In this document: positions 22,898-30,800 of the stretch, piece by piece
Position numbering within the stretch: position 1 is the first letter of the stretch
Layout: each line of letters opens with the position of its first letter
Source: DASUGM01 sp036274055
Lineage (GTDB): Bacteria > Acidobacteriota > Vicinamibacteria > Vicinamibacterales > SCN-69-37
DNA: 33,701 nt
Assembly: GCA_036274055.1 (NCBI GenBank)
Contig: DASUGM010000220.1
Span: forward strand, 1 to 33,701
Reading direction: 5' to 3'
Translations under genes and position numbers: made by a program
The notes under the pieces: generated by a model
Told to the model about the DNA's origin: nothing
The model's database searches: none
Seen by the model: the letters and a program-made list of their open reading frames with translations, nothing else

Positions 22898-24844
22898 TCA
22901 CCACAGCCGCCACGGCAATGCGCGGCGGTCGAAATACATGAAGTAGGGGTAGTTTTCAGCCATCTCGTAGAACGGGCGGAAACGCAGGCGAACTGGCTTC
23001 TTGTCCGGCGGCTCGACGCGGAAATTCGTGTCGTATGTCGTCTCCGGCAGTCCCGTCGCCCACTCGCCTCTCGGCGTGCCGCCGGGCTCGGCGACCAGCC
23101 AGGTCGGCAGTTCGTCGTTGCTCAGCGGCAGTCGGAAGTTCGGATCGTGATACGCGCCCTCGAGCGCGAATACCACCGGCCCGCGCACGAAGGCGACGCG
23201 ATCCGGATGCGCGGCATCGACCGGCTCTAGGCGCATGACCAGCGGAATCCGCACTTCGGCGACGTCGCCGTTGGCCCAGGTGCGGTTGACCACCGCCCAC
23301 GTGCCCGGCTTGGCGGCCACCGGCAGCGGCGGCTCGCCGTTGATCGACACGGTAACGTCGCGGGTCCATGCCGGCACGCGCAACCGCAACGCAAACGCCG
23401 CCGGCGCCTGCGTCGATATCGTCAGCTTCGACGTGCCGACGTCGGGATAGGCCGTCTCCTGACGAATCGTCACGTCGCCGGCCTGGCCGCGCCACGTGGC
23501 TTCCGACGGCACGTAGAGATTGACGTAGACGCCCTTCGGATCGCGGAAGTAAATCAAGTTGTGGTACTCGGCCATGTTCTGGATGTAGGTTCCCGAGCAA
23601 CACGTGTAGGTGTCCCAGTTGTAGACCTTCATCCCGCCGCCGACGCGGTAGTCGCTGTAGTAGAAGTTTCGGCCCCGCCCGGCAATCGGCAGCGCGGCGC
23701 CAATCGCGTTGTAGAGCAGGCGTTCGATCCAGTCGCCGAACCTGGCCTCGCCGGTGAATTGCAGCAAGTACGACGACAGCTTGAAGCCGGCCCACGCGCC
23801 GCACGACGTTTCGAAGGTGTCGGAGCGCGTGTCGAGCGCCTTGCCGAGCGCGCCGTCGATCGCCATGTAACGCTCGTTCGGCCCGTAGCCGCCGGTGGCG
23901 TAGCACTGATGCCGCTGCATGTAGTCGTAGCCGTTGCGCGCGATGGTCAAGAACTTCGGATCGCCGGTCACGTCGAACGCCATCGCCGCGCTGCTGAACG
24001 CGTTGGTATGACTGTAAGCGTGCACGCCGTGGGCGTCGGGCGGTGACGCGGTGGTCTCGAACTTCGCCCAGTAGGCGGAGTAGCGCCACTCGTCGCCGAA
24101 CTTGCGGTAGGTTTCATCTCCGGTGAGGCGGTACGCTCGGTAGAGATTCTCCGAAAGCGTGTACCACTCCTGTGGCAAGCCGTAGTAGTGCTGGTTGTGC
24201 GTCGGATCGGCCAGCGGCATCTTCGGCCGCTCGAACGATTTCGATGCGAACGCGACGACGCGCGCGAGCATCGGCGCGGTGTCCACGCCGCCGTGCTTCT
24301 GCAAGTCGACGAGCCCGCCGACCAGTTTGTCGAACGGATAGTGGCGCATCCGCGCATCGCCGTCGGACTTGACGGTCTTCGCCCATTCGCCGAACAGGCC
24401 GCGCGCCTTGTCCGCGAGCCGGGCATCGGCGGTGACGCGCGCGAGACGCGACATCCCGCTGAGCCACTGCCCGAAGATCGAGTTGCTGGTGACGCCGCAC
24501 CAGCCGCCCAGCGGCTGCGCGTTGGTCGGCAGCCCGGCTTCCTTGCGGCAACCGTGCAGGATGTCGGCATCGGGCACGGCCAGGTAGTAGTCGCGGCCTG
24601 CGGCGACCTGCCGCTGCCAGCGGCTCGGCAACAGCTTCACGCCGGTGAAATCAAACGGCTCGAGACGTGTCGCGGCCGGGACGGCCGGTGGCGATGGCAT
24701 CGGCGCCGCGGTCGTCGCGGCCGATTGGCTCGACGAGTCAGCCGGCCGATCGCCCGCCGGCGCGGCGCACTGCGTCGCCGCCAGCGCGCCGGCGGCAATC
24801 GAGACGCTCCTCAGGAAGTCGCGACGCGCGACGTCGTCGGCCAT
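22898..24844 (-). CDS. GH127 beta-L-arabinofuranosidase-type glycoside hydrolase (DUF1680)
   Basis: A 648-residue enzyme of the GH127/DUF1680 group, which removes beta-L-arabinofuranosyl units using a zinc-bound cysteine nucleophile. All marker residues are visible: acid/base Glu324 in GGYGPNERY, zinc ligands Glu345 and Cys348 in FETSCGAW, and the adjacent cysteines Cys415 and Cys416 in TYTCCSGT. The N-terminus has a twin-arginine motif (RRDFLRSVSIAAGALAATQC) and a Cys at 26 that could be a lipobox residue, so the folded protein is probably exported by Tat. A Pro/Ala/Ser linker (30-60) follows. It is the first gene of the operon with the metalloprotein and aldo/keto reductase, divergent from the permease gene at 24905 across 60 bp. 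Relatives act on other sugars, so the exact substrate is open. Confidence 0.92.
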   Translation of the reverse strand: MADDVARRDFLRSVSIAAGALAATQCAAPAGDRPADSSSQSAATTAAPMPSPPAVPAATRLEPFDFTGVKLLPSRWQRQVAAGRDYYLAVPDADILHGCRKEAGLPTNAQPLGGWCGVTSNSIFGQWLSGMSRLARVTADARLADKARGLFGEWAKTVKSDGDARMRHYPFDKLVGGLVDLQKHGGVDTAPMLARVVAFASKSFERPKMPLADPTHNQHYYGLPQEWYTLSENLYRAYRLTGDETYRKFGDEWRYSAYWAKFETTASPPDAHGVHAYSHTNAFSSAAMAFDVTGDPKFLTIARNGYDYMQRHQCYATGGYGPNERYMAIDGALGKALDTRSDTFETSCGAWAGFKLSSYLLQFTGEARFGDWIERLLYNAIGAALPIAGRGRNFYYSDYRVGGGMKVYNWDTYTCCSGTYIQNMAEYHNLIYFRDPKGVYVNLYVPSEATWRGQAGDVTIRQETAYPDVGTSKLTISTQAPAAFALRLRVPAWTRDVTVSINGEPPLPVAAKPGTWAVVNRTWANGDVAEVRIPLVMRLEPVDAAHPDRVAFVRGPVVFALEGAYHDPNFRLPLSNDELPTWLVAEPGGTPRGEWATGLPETTYDTNFRVEPPDKKPVRLRFRPFYEMAENYPYFMYFDRRALPWRLW

Positions 24845-24904
24845 GCCGAGATTCTAGCCTCGCAACCTCGCCGATGACCCTTCCGTCTAACCGCAGAACT
24901 GCTT

Positions 24905-27286
24905 ATGACCCGAAAAGCCGCGGCCCTTGGTCAAAGCTTCCGGCTGTTCCGTACTCACCCCGGCGTCGCCATCTCAGCGGTCCTTGCGCTCGCGATGGGC
25001 ATCGGCTTCACGACGACGATGGTCGGCATCGTCCATGGCGCTACGCGCACGCTGCCCGTGGACCGTCCCGAGCAGATCGTGGCGGTGGACAAGCTGGCCC
25101 GAGTGCCAGAAGGCACGACGTCCGGGGCACGCGCCGCAGACCTGCGCTTGTGGCGCAGCGTCTCCACGTCGTTCGTGCAACTTGCCGCCTTCGAGACCTA
25201 CACGACGAATCTCGGCGATTCAGCCGACGCGCCCGAACGCGCCGCAACCGCCGCGATCACCGCCGACGCCTTCGCTCTCCTGGGTGCCGTGCCGCAGGCG
25301 GGCCGCTCGCTCGCCGACGCCGACGCGGAGCCTGGTGCGCCCGCGGTGGCCGTGATCAGCGACGCGTTGTGGCGCCGCCGCTACGCCGCCGCGCCCGCGG
25401 CGCTCGGTCGCACGATCCGCCTCGACGGGCGGCCGCACGTCATCGTCGGCATCATGCCGCCGCGCTTTGCGTTTCCGATCAATCAATCGGTTTGGGTGCC
25501 GCTCGCCGTGCCCGCAAATTCCGGTCCGGCCGAAGGCGCCGTGATGACGATCTTCGGACGACTGCGTGACGGCGTCACGATGGCGCAGGCCGGCGACGAG
25601 ATCACCGCGCTCGCGCGCTCGGCGGCGAACGGCGCGGGGGCCGGCGACATCCGCGCCTCGGTCTTTCCCTTCGTCGAGATCGAGACGCCGCGCGACACCA
25701 TTCGCGCGCTGTACTTGATGGTGCTGGCGGTGTCGTTCGTCCTGGTCATCGCGTGCAGCAATGTCGCCAATCTGCTGCTGGCCAGAGCCGCGAGCCGCGA
25801 CCGTGAAATCGCCGTCAAGCTCGCGCTCGGGGCCGAGCGCCGGCATCTGATCGCGGCGCAGCTGCGGGAAGCGCTCACGCTCGCCACGCTCGCGAGCGTG
25901 CTCGGGCTGGCGTTCGCGTGGATCGCGACCAGTGCATTCGCGGCAAACACCTCGCACATCATCGAGGCCTACTGGGTCGATTTCCGCGTCGATCCAACGG
26001 TCGCGCTGACTGCCGCCGGCCTCGCCGGGTTCGCGGCGGTCGCGTCCGGCCTGGCGCCGGCGCTGCGCGCGTCGCGGGCCACCGTGACGACGCTCCTGGC
26101 TGGGTCGGCGGGATCGACGATGCGCCTGGGGCGTTTCGGCCGCAGCCTGATCGGCGTGCAGGTCGCACTCGCCTGCGGCGTGCTGGCGTTGACCATGGTG
26201 CTGGCGCGCGCCTCGGTGACGCTGCGCGCGCTCGAGTGGCCGTTCGATCCGCACGGCATTCTCACCGCGCAACTCGGCGACATCACGACGCCCGCGGGCA
26301 CCTCCGAAGCTGCCGCCGAAGCGATTGCGACGCTCGTGGGCGAAGTGCGCGCCAGCCCCGGCGTGACCGCGGCGGCCGCCATCAGCGCCTTGCCGGGCCG
26401 CGGCGGCGGCAGCTGGACGTTCGGCCTCGATGCGCGGCCGGCTGCCGGCAACCGGCGGACGACGGCCATCGCCGCGGTGTCGCCGGACTTCCTCGACGTG
26501 TTCGACGCGCGCGTGCTCGCGGGCCGCGCGCTTCGTGACAGCGACGACGCGCACGCCCCGGGCGCCGCCGTGGTCAATCGCAGTTTCGTCCAGCGGCAAT
26601 CGCCCGATCGCAATCCGCTCGGTCGGCAGATTTTTCTCGGCTCGCGCGCCTACACCATCGTCGGCGTCGTTCCGGATCTGATGGCAGCGGACATCCAGGA
26701 CAAAGATCAGCAGGGCGTTTACATCCCGATTTCGCAACTGCGCGCGGCATCGGTTCGACTGATGCTGCGCGGCAGCGGCGATCCGTTCTCGCTGGCCGCG
26801 CCCTTGCGCGCGGCGATCGCCCGCGTCGATCGCGACCTCCCCGTGACTGAGGTTTTCACCCTCCACGAGGCGGCGTTTCGCGACAAACGCGTGCTCGATG
26901 TGTTGAGCCTGCTGTTTTCACTGTTCGGGCTGGGTGCCCTGACGTTGACGGGCATCGGTCTCTACAGCGTGCTCTCGTTCACCGTGGCCTCGCGGACCCG
27001 TGAGATCAGCATCAGGCTCGCGCTGGGGGCGACGCGGTGGCGGGTGATCCGGCTGGTGGCGCGGCAGGCAGCCACCGTCGTGCTCGCCGGACTGGTGGTC
27101 GGCATCGCACTCGCGGTCGCGGTGTCGATCGGGTTTTCGTCGGCGATCGAGCAGGTGTCTCCGGCCAGTTGGTCGCTGCTCTTCGGCATCGCCGCGTGCC
27201 TGGGCCTGACCTGTGCCCTCGCGCTGGTCGTCCCGGCGCGCCGAGCCACCAGGGTCGCCATCGTCGCCGGGCTGAGGCGGACCTAG
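24905..27286 (+). CDS. ADOP-family duplicated FtsX/MacB-like permease
   Basis: A 793-residue membrane protein with two tandem MacB-PCD plus FtsX units, the layout of the acidobacterial duplicated orphan permeases. An N-terminal membrane helix (residues about 20-45) precedes the first periplasmic domain (LDGRPHVIVGIMPPRFAFP, about 175-193). The first FtsX unit carries CSNVANLLLARAASRDREIA (from about 283), and the second carries TREISIRLALGATRWRVIRL (from about 698). No ATPase gene is adjacent, as is usual for these orphan proteins. Their cargo is not established; MacB relatives export peptides or move lipoproteins. ATG 24905 is the start. The TAG stop shares the palindrome CTAG with the stop of the converging acyltransferase gene. 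Confidence 0.9.
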   Translation: MTRKAAALGQSFRLFRTHPGVAISAVLALAMGIGFTTTMVGIVHGATRTLPVDRPEQIVAVDKLARVPEGTTSGARAADLRLWRSVSTSFVQLAAFETYTTNLGDSADAPERAATAAITADAFALLGAVPQAGRSLADADAEPGAPAVAVISDALWRRRYAAAPAALGRTIRLDGRPHVIVGIMPPRFAFPINQSVWVPLAVPANSGPAEGAVMTIFGRLRDGVTMAQAGDEITALARSAANGAGAGDIRASVFPFVEIETPRDTIRALYLMVLAVSFVLVIACSNVANLLLARAASRDREIAVKLALGAERRHLIAAQLREALTLATLASVLGLAFAWIATSAFAANTSHIIEAYWVDFRVDPTVALTAAGLAGFAAVASGLAPALRASRATVTTLLAGSAGSTMRLGRFGRSLIGVQVALACGVLALTMVLARASVTLRALEWPFDPHGILTAQLGDITTPAGTSEAAAEAIATLVGEVRASPGVTAAAAISALPGRGGGSWTFGLDARPAAGNRRTTAIAAVSPDFLDVFDARVLAGRALRDSDDAHAPGAAVVNRSFVQRQSPDRNPLGRQIFLGSRAYTIVGVVPDLMAADIQDKDQQGVYIPISQLRAASVRLMLRGSGDPFSLAAPLRAAIARVDRDLPVTEVFTLHEAAFRDKRVLDVLSLLFSLFGLGALTLTGIGLYSVLSFTVASRTREISIRLALGATRWRVIRLVARQAATVVLAGLVVGIALAVAVSIGFSSAIEQVSPASWSLLFGIAACLGLTCALALVVPARRATRVAIVAGLRRT

Positions 27287-28203
27287 GTCGCGCTTTCTTC
27301 GAACTCGTACACGCCCCGATACTCCCGCGGCAGCATCGCTGCGATCGCATGGCCGATGTGATCCATCACCTGCTGGTGATCGCCGCCGACGCTTTCACTC
27401 AACTCGCCGGCATCGATCGGTGCGCCGATCGATGCGACGACGCGGACGCGCTGGACCGACTCGGCGCCGATTGGAAAGAACTCCTCGGTGCCGGTGAGCG
27501 CCACCGGCAGGACGATCGTGCCCGACTGATCGAGATACCGGCTGACGCCGGCGAGAAACTCGCCCATCTCGCGATTGCGCGTCCGCGTGCCCTCGGGAAA
27601 CACGAGCACGGCATCGCCGGCGCGCAGCCGCGTAAACGCGGCATCGATCGACTGGCGCGCCGCCCGGGCCACATCGCGCGCGCTCATCACCGCGTCCTCG
27701 CTCGACACGCCGCTGCTCTGCGCGACCCGAATCGTCCCGAAACACAGGCTCGAGAATCGCCGCTGCACGCTCGAGTAGACTTTCGGCCCCGCGATCACGG
27801 TCAGGCGATCGCAGAAGGCGTCCGCGCCGGCGCGATGGAACAGGATCTCGATCAGGTTCCCATCGGAATACGACAGATGGTTCGCGATCACCACCACCGG
27901 CCGGCCGGCCACTTCGTCGAGATGCTCGATGCCATGCACGGTCGAGCTCGGCAACAGCAAGTGGTCGGCAAGGCTGCGATGCAGCTGCCGCGCCAGCGGA
28001 TCGCGTTCGTAGTAGCCCCAGTGAGTGGCGGGCGTCATCAACCGCCGGCCGAGCGCCTCGACCGCCGCCGGACCGGCAGCGTCGATCTGCTGCTCGAGGT
28101 CGGCGCGAATCGCGTCGAGTTCCTGCTGCGGATGCCCGGCCATGAAGTTGAGCACCGCATCAACGATGGCGCCACGCCCAAACCCCGGAGTCGAGGCCGT
28201 CAC
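27283..28203 (-). CDS. PlsC-like lysophospholipid acyltransferase
   Basis: A 306-residue acyltransferase of the PlsC/LPLAT superfamily, which moves a fatty acyl group from acyl-CoA or acyl-ACP to a glycerolipid or similar alcohol. The catalytic motif is NHLSYSD (108-114, the NHx4D box) and the acyl-acceptor site is FPEGTRTR (202-209). LPVALTGTEEFFP (about 231-243) matches the later conserved block. The N-terminal 85 residues are longer than in simple PlsC and are mostly helical. The frame is open to 28278, but GTG 28203 overlaps the TGA of the hexosaminidase gene (GTGA) and was chosen; starting further upstream would translate 75 bases of that gene's C-terminal tail in another frame. It is the last gene of the permease-GH20-PlsC operon. 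Confidence 0.88.
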   Translation of the reverse strand: MTASTPGFGRGAIVDAVLNFMAGHPQQELDAIRADLEQQIDAAGPAAVEALGRRLMTPATHWGYYERDPLARQLHRSLADHLLLPSSTVHGIEHLDEVAGRPVVVIANHLSYSDGNLIEILFHRAGADAFCDRLTVIAGPKVYSSVQRRFSSLCFGTIRVAQSSGVSSEDAVMSARDVARAARQSIDAAFTRLRAGDAVLVFPEGTRTRNREMGEFLAGVSRYLDQSGTIVLPVALTGTEEFFPIGAESVQRVRVVASIGAPIDAGELSESVGGDHQQVMDHIGHAIAAMLPREYRGVYEFEESAT

Positions 28204-30800
28204 TGCCTGCCCCCTCCGGGGGGGCCACCTCGGCCGCGCCGCGGCGGTGCCGCCAGCGCTTTCACGCTCGCCCGCCACTCAGCGGCGGTCATCGTCTCGA
28301 TCTTCGACTGTTCCATCGCGGCAAACACCAGCTCCCGCATCAGCGGCAGAAAAGGAAATTCGAGCGCCGCCTTCGGACGTGCGCGATCGATAACGGCGAC
28401 GGCGCCGTCACGCCAGGTCAGCAGCGGCGTGCCACGGCTCTCGAGATACACGAGCGCCTGGAGGCCGATTTCTCCCAGGGCCGCCAGATCCTCGGCAAGC
28501 GGCAGTGTCTCGCGCAGCCCCGGCGCGCGGTCGACCAGCGCGGTGTAGCCGGCCTTGGCGTCTCGCCAGCGCGAGAACGTCTGTCGAAGTTGGTCGCGCC
28601 CAAGCCCGAAGCGCGGCAAGTCCGAAAGCAGGGCGTCGAGGGCGGTCGAAATCCGACGAGCGCCGGGGCTGTCGGTCGAAACCGCGTCGACCAGATGCGT
28701 CAGCGGTCCCAACGACGTCATCCACGGCTGCTGACCGCCGCGCTGATAACCCTTCACCGGTTCGACGACGTCAGCCACTACTTTCGCGATGGCGAGATCG
28801 CCCGAACCGGCGAGCCGTCGCAGCAGGACGTCGCCGTTGCGAAGATGCGTCAGGCCCAGCTCCTCGAGTTGGACACTGACGACATCGAGGCGCCGGTACA
28901 TGTCGTCGACGTCAGCGACCTCCCGCGGCGACCAGAACCGTTCGGCGATCGCCGCCGTCCGCGGCCAGATGCGCGAGTCGATCGTCTCCGGCCCCACCCA
29001 CTCGCCCCACATCGTCGCTTCGCCGCCGAGGATGTGCGCGGCCTCCTCATCGGTCAGACCGCTGTTCGCCGGAAGCGGATCGACGGTGTAATGCCGGCGC
29101 GCGGTTTCAAGGAGATCGATGTAGTAGCCGGCGGATAACACGCCGTCGTAGCCCTGTTTGGCGGCGTCAAACAGCGATTTCTGCCCGCGCCATGAGTGCA
29201 CGACCGTCTCTTTCGGCAGTCCGGGTTGGAAGATCTCGTCCCACCCCATCATCCGTTTGCCGTGCTTGCGCACGATCGCCAGCAGTCGCTGGTTGAAGTA
29301 GGTCTGCAGCGCGTGTGCGTCCTTCAGCCCGCGCTTCTGCATGAACGCCTGGATCTTCTTGTTGGCGGCCCATTCCTTGCCGTTGTTCTCGTCGCCGCCG
29401 ATGTGCCAGTAAGCGTCCGGAAAGACGGGCGCGATTTCGCCGATGAACGTGTCGATGAACTTGTAGGTCTCTTCGCGGGTCGGATCGAACGCCGGGTCGA
29501 ACACGCCCCACTTGCGCGCCATCGTGTACGGACCATCGCCGCTGCCGAGCTGCGGATACGCGACGATCCAACTCGATACATGCCCGGGCATGTCGAACTC
29601 CGGGACGACACGAATGCCGCGATCGCGCGCGTAGGCGACCAGTTCGCGCAGCTGATCCTGGGTGTAGTACTGGCCATCCGAGCCCATCTCGTGGAGCTTC
29701 GGGAACCGGCGGCTTTCGACGCGGAAGCCCTGGTCCTCGCTGAGATGAAAATGGAGAACGTTCAGCTTCACCGCGGCCATGGCGTCGAGCTGACGTTTGA
29801 TGACCTCGACCGGCTCGAAGTGGCGGCCGACGTCGAGCAGCAGCCCGCGCCAGCGAAAGCGCGGCGCGTCCTGGATCGTGACCGCCGGGATGAAGAACCC
29901 GCCGGCGTCGCCGGAGAGCAGTTGCCGGATCGTCTCGAGGCCGCGCAAGGCGCCGACGACGGTGTTGGCCCGCAGTGTGACCTGCGACGCCGCCTCGATC
30001 GAATACGACTCGTCTTCTTCGAGTGCGGGTATCGCCAGTCCCGCGGTCTTGACGTCGATCACGATCGCTGCCGCGGCGGCATCACCGGTCTGATCGCGTG
30101 GGAGAACGAAGCCGGTACGTCCCTGTAGACGCTGAATCAGGCGATCGATGCCGGCCTTCAGCCGCGCGTCGGAAAACCCGCGGACGACGACCCGCGACGC
30201 GTTGCTGATCGCGACACGGCCGGACCGGTACGCGATCGACGCCGGCACCGGCATCAGCGCCGGCGTCGACGCAGACTGCCGGAACGTCTGGACGATCGCC
30301 CACCAGACCGAGCCGCGAATATCCGAGACCCCGGCGCCCGTCTGCAGAGAGATCCGCAGCCCGGGGCGCTGCCATTCGACGATCGCGATCTCCTGGTTTT
30401 CGGTGAACCGGTAGATCGTCTGATCGTACGTCTGGCCGCCGAACGTCACCGGCGCGCGCTCGAGTCGCATGCCGGCCGGGTCGCCGACGATCGTGTCCGC
30501 CTTATCCGCGCGGACGTCGACATCGAGCACCGGTGCCGGCGCGGCAAACTCTACCCGTCTAACGCGGAAGCTCGCGCCGTCGCGGCGCCCTTCAGGACCG
30601 GTCGCGACGACCTCGAACCCCTCGGGGATGCGAATCTCGTAGCCATACGTGGCATTGACGTGTGTCTGCCAGCGCTCCGCCGCGGTGGTTTGCACGGTGG
30701 CCGCGAGGTGGGGCGCCGTCTCGAATGGCACGGCCGCGGCCACGAGCGCGGCGGCGACACGCAGAACCAAACGCACCATGTGGCTGGTCTCGAGCGTCAT
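28200..30800 (-). CDS. GH20 beta-N-acetylhexosaminidase with an extra N-terminal domain
   Basis: An 866-residue secreted enzyme that would remove terminal beta-linked GlcNAc or GalNAc. A signal peptide lies in residues 8-34 (MVRLVLRVAAALVAAAVPF). An extra domain of about 130 residues (40-175, with YGYEIRIPEGFEVVA and TIYRFTENQEIAIVEW), which I do not recognise, precedes the usual GH20b domain (180-310). The catalytic TIM barrel starts at RGLLLDVGRHFEP (318) with catalytic Asp470-Glu471 in HIGGDENNGKEW, and continues through GGEATMWGEWV. A helical C-terminal region ends in a Gly/Arg/Pro-rich tail. ATG 30800 overlaps the TGA of the upstream permease (ATGA), favouring it over ATG 30779. Neighbouring permease and acyltransferase suggest cell-wall or glycolipid remodelling as an alternative to nutrition. 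Confidence 0.93.
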   Translation of the reverse strand: MTLETSHMVRLVLRVAAALVAAAVPFETAPHLAATVQTTAAERWQTHVNATYGYEIRIPEGFEVVATGPEGRRDGASFRVRRVEFAAPAPVLDVDVRADKADTIVGDPAGMRLERAPVTFGGQTYDQTIYRFTENQEIAIVEWQRPGLRISLQTGAGVSDIRGSVWWAIVQTFRQSASTPALMPVPASIAYRSGRVAISNASRVVVRGFSDARLKAGIDRLIQRLQGRTGFVLPRDQTGDAAAAAIVIDVKTAGLAIPALEEDESYSIEAASQVTLRANTVVGALRGLETIRQLLSGDAGGFFIPAVTIQDAPRFRWRGLLLDVGRHFEPVEVIKRQLDAMAAVKLNVLHFHLSEDQGFRVESRRFPKLHEMGSDGQYYTQDQLRELVAYARDRGIRVVPEFDMPGHVSSWIVAYPQLGSGDGPYTMARKWGVFDPAFDPTREETYKFIDTFIGEIAPVFPDAYWHIGGDENNGKEWAANKKIQAFMQKRGLKDAHALQTYFNQRLLAIVRKHGKRMMGWDEIFQPGLPKETVVHSWRGQKSLFDAAKQGYDGVLSAGYYIDLLETARRHYTVDPLPANSGLTDEEAAHILGGEATMWGEWVGPETIDSRIWPRTAAIAERFWSPREVADVDDMYRRLDVVSVQLEELGLTHLRNGDVLLRRLAGSGDLAIAKVVADVVEPVKGYQRGGQQPWMTSLGPLTHLVDAVSTDSPGARRISTALDALLSDLPRFGLGRDQLRQTFSRWRDAKAGYTALVDRAPGLRETLPLAEDLAALGEIGLQALVYLESRGTPLLTWRDGAVAVIDRARPKAALEFPFLPLMRELVFAAMEQSKIETMTAAEWRASVKALAAPPRRGRGGPPGGGRQ

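Noticed and set aside
27037..28548. 503-codon open frame on the plus strand opposite the acyltransferase
   Set aside because: The minus strand carries the NHx4D and FPEGTR motifs; the plus-strand peptide has no recognisable features.
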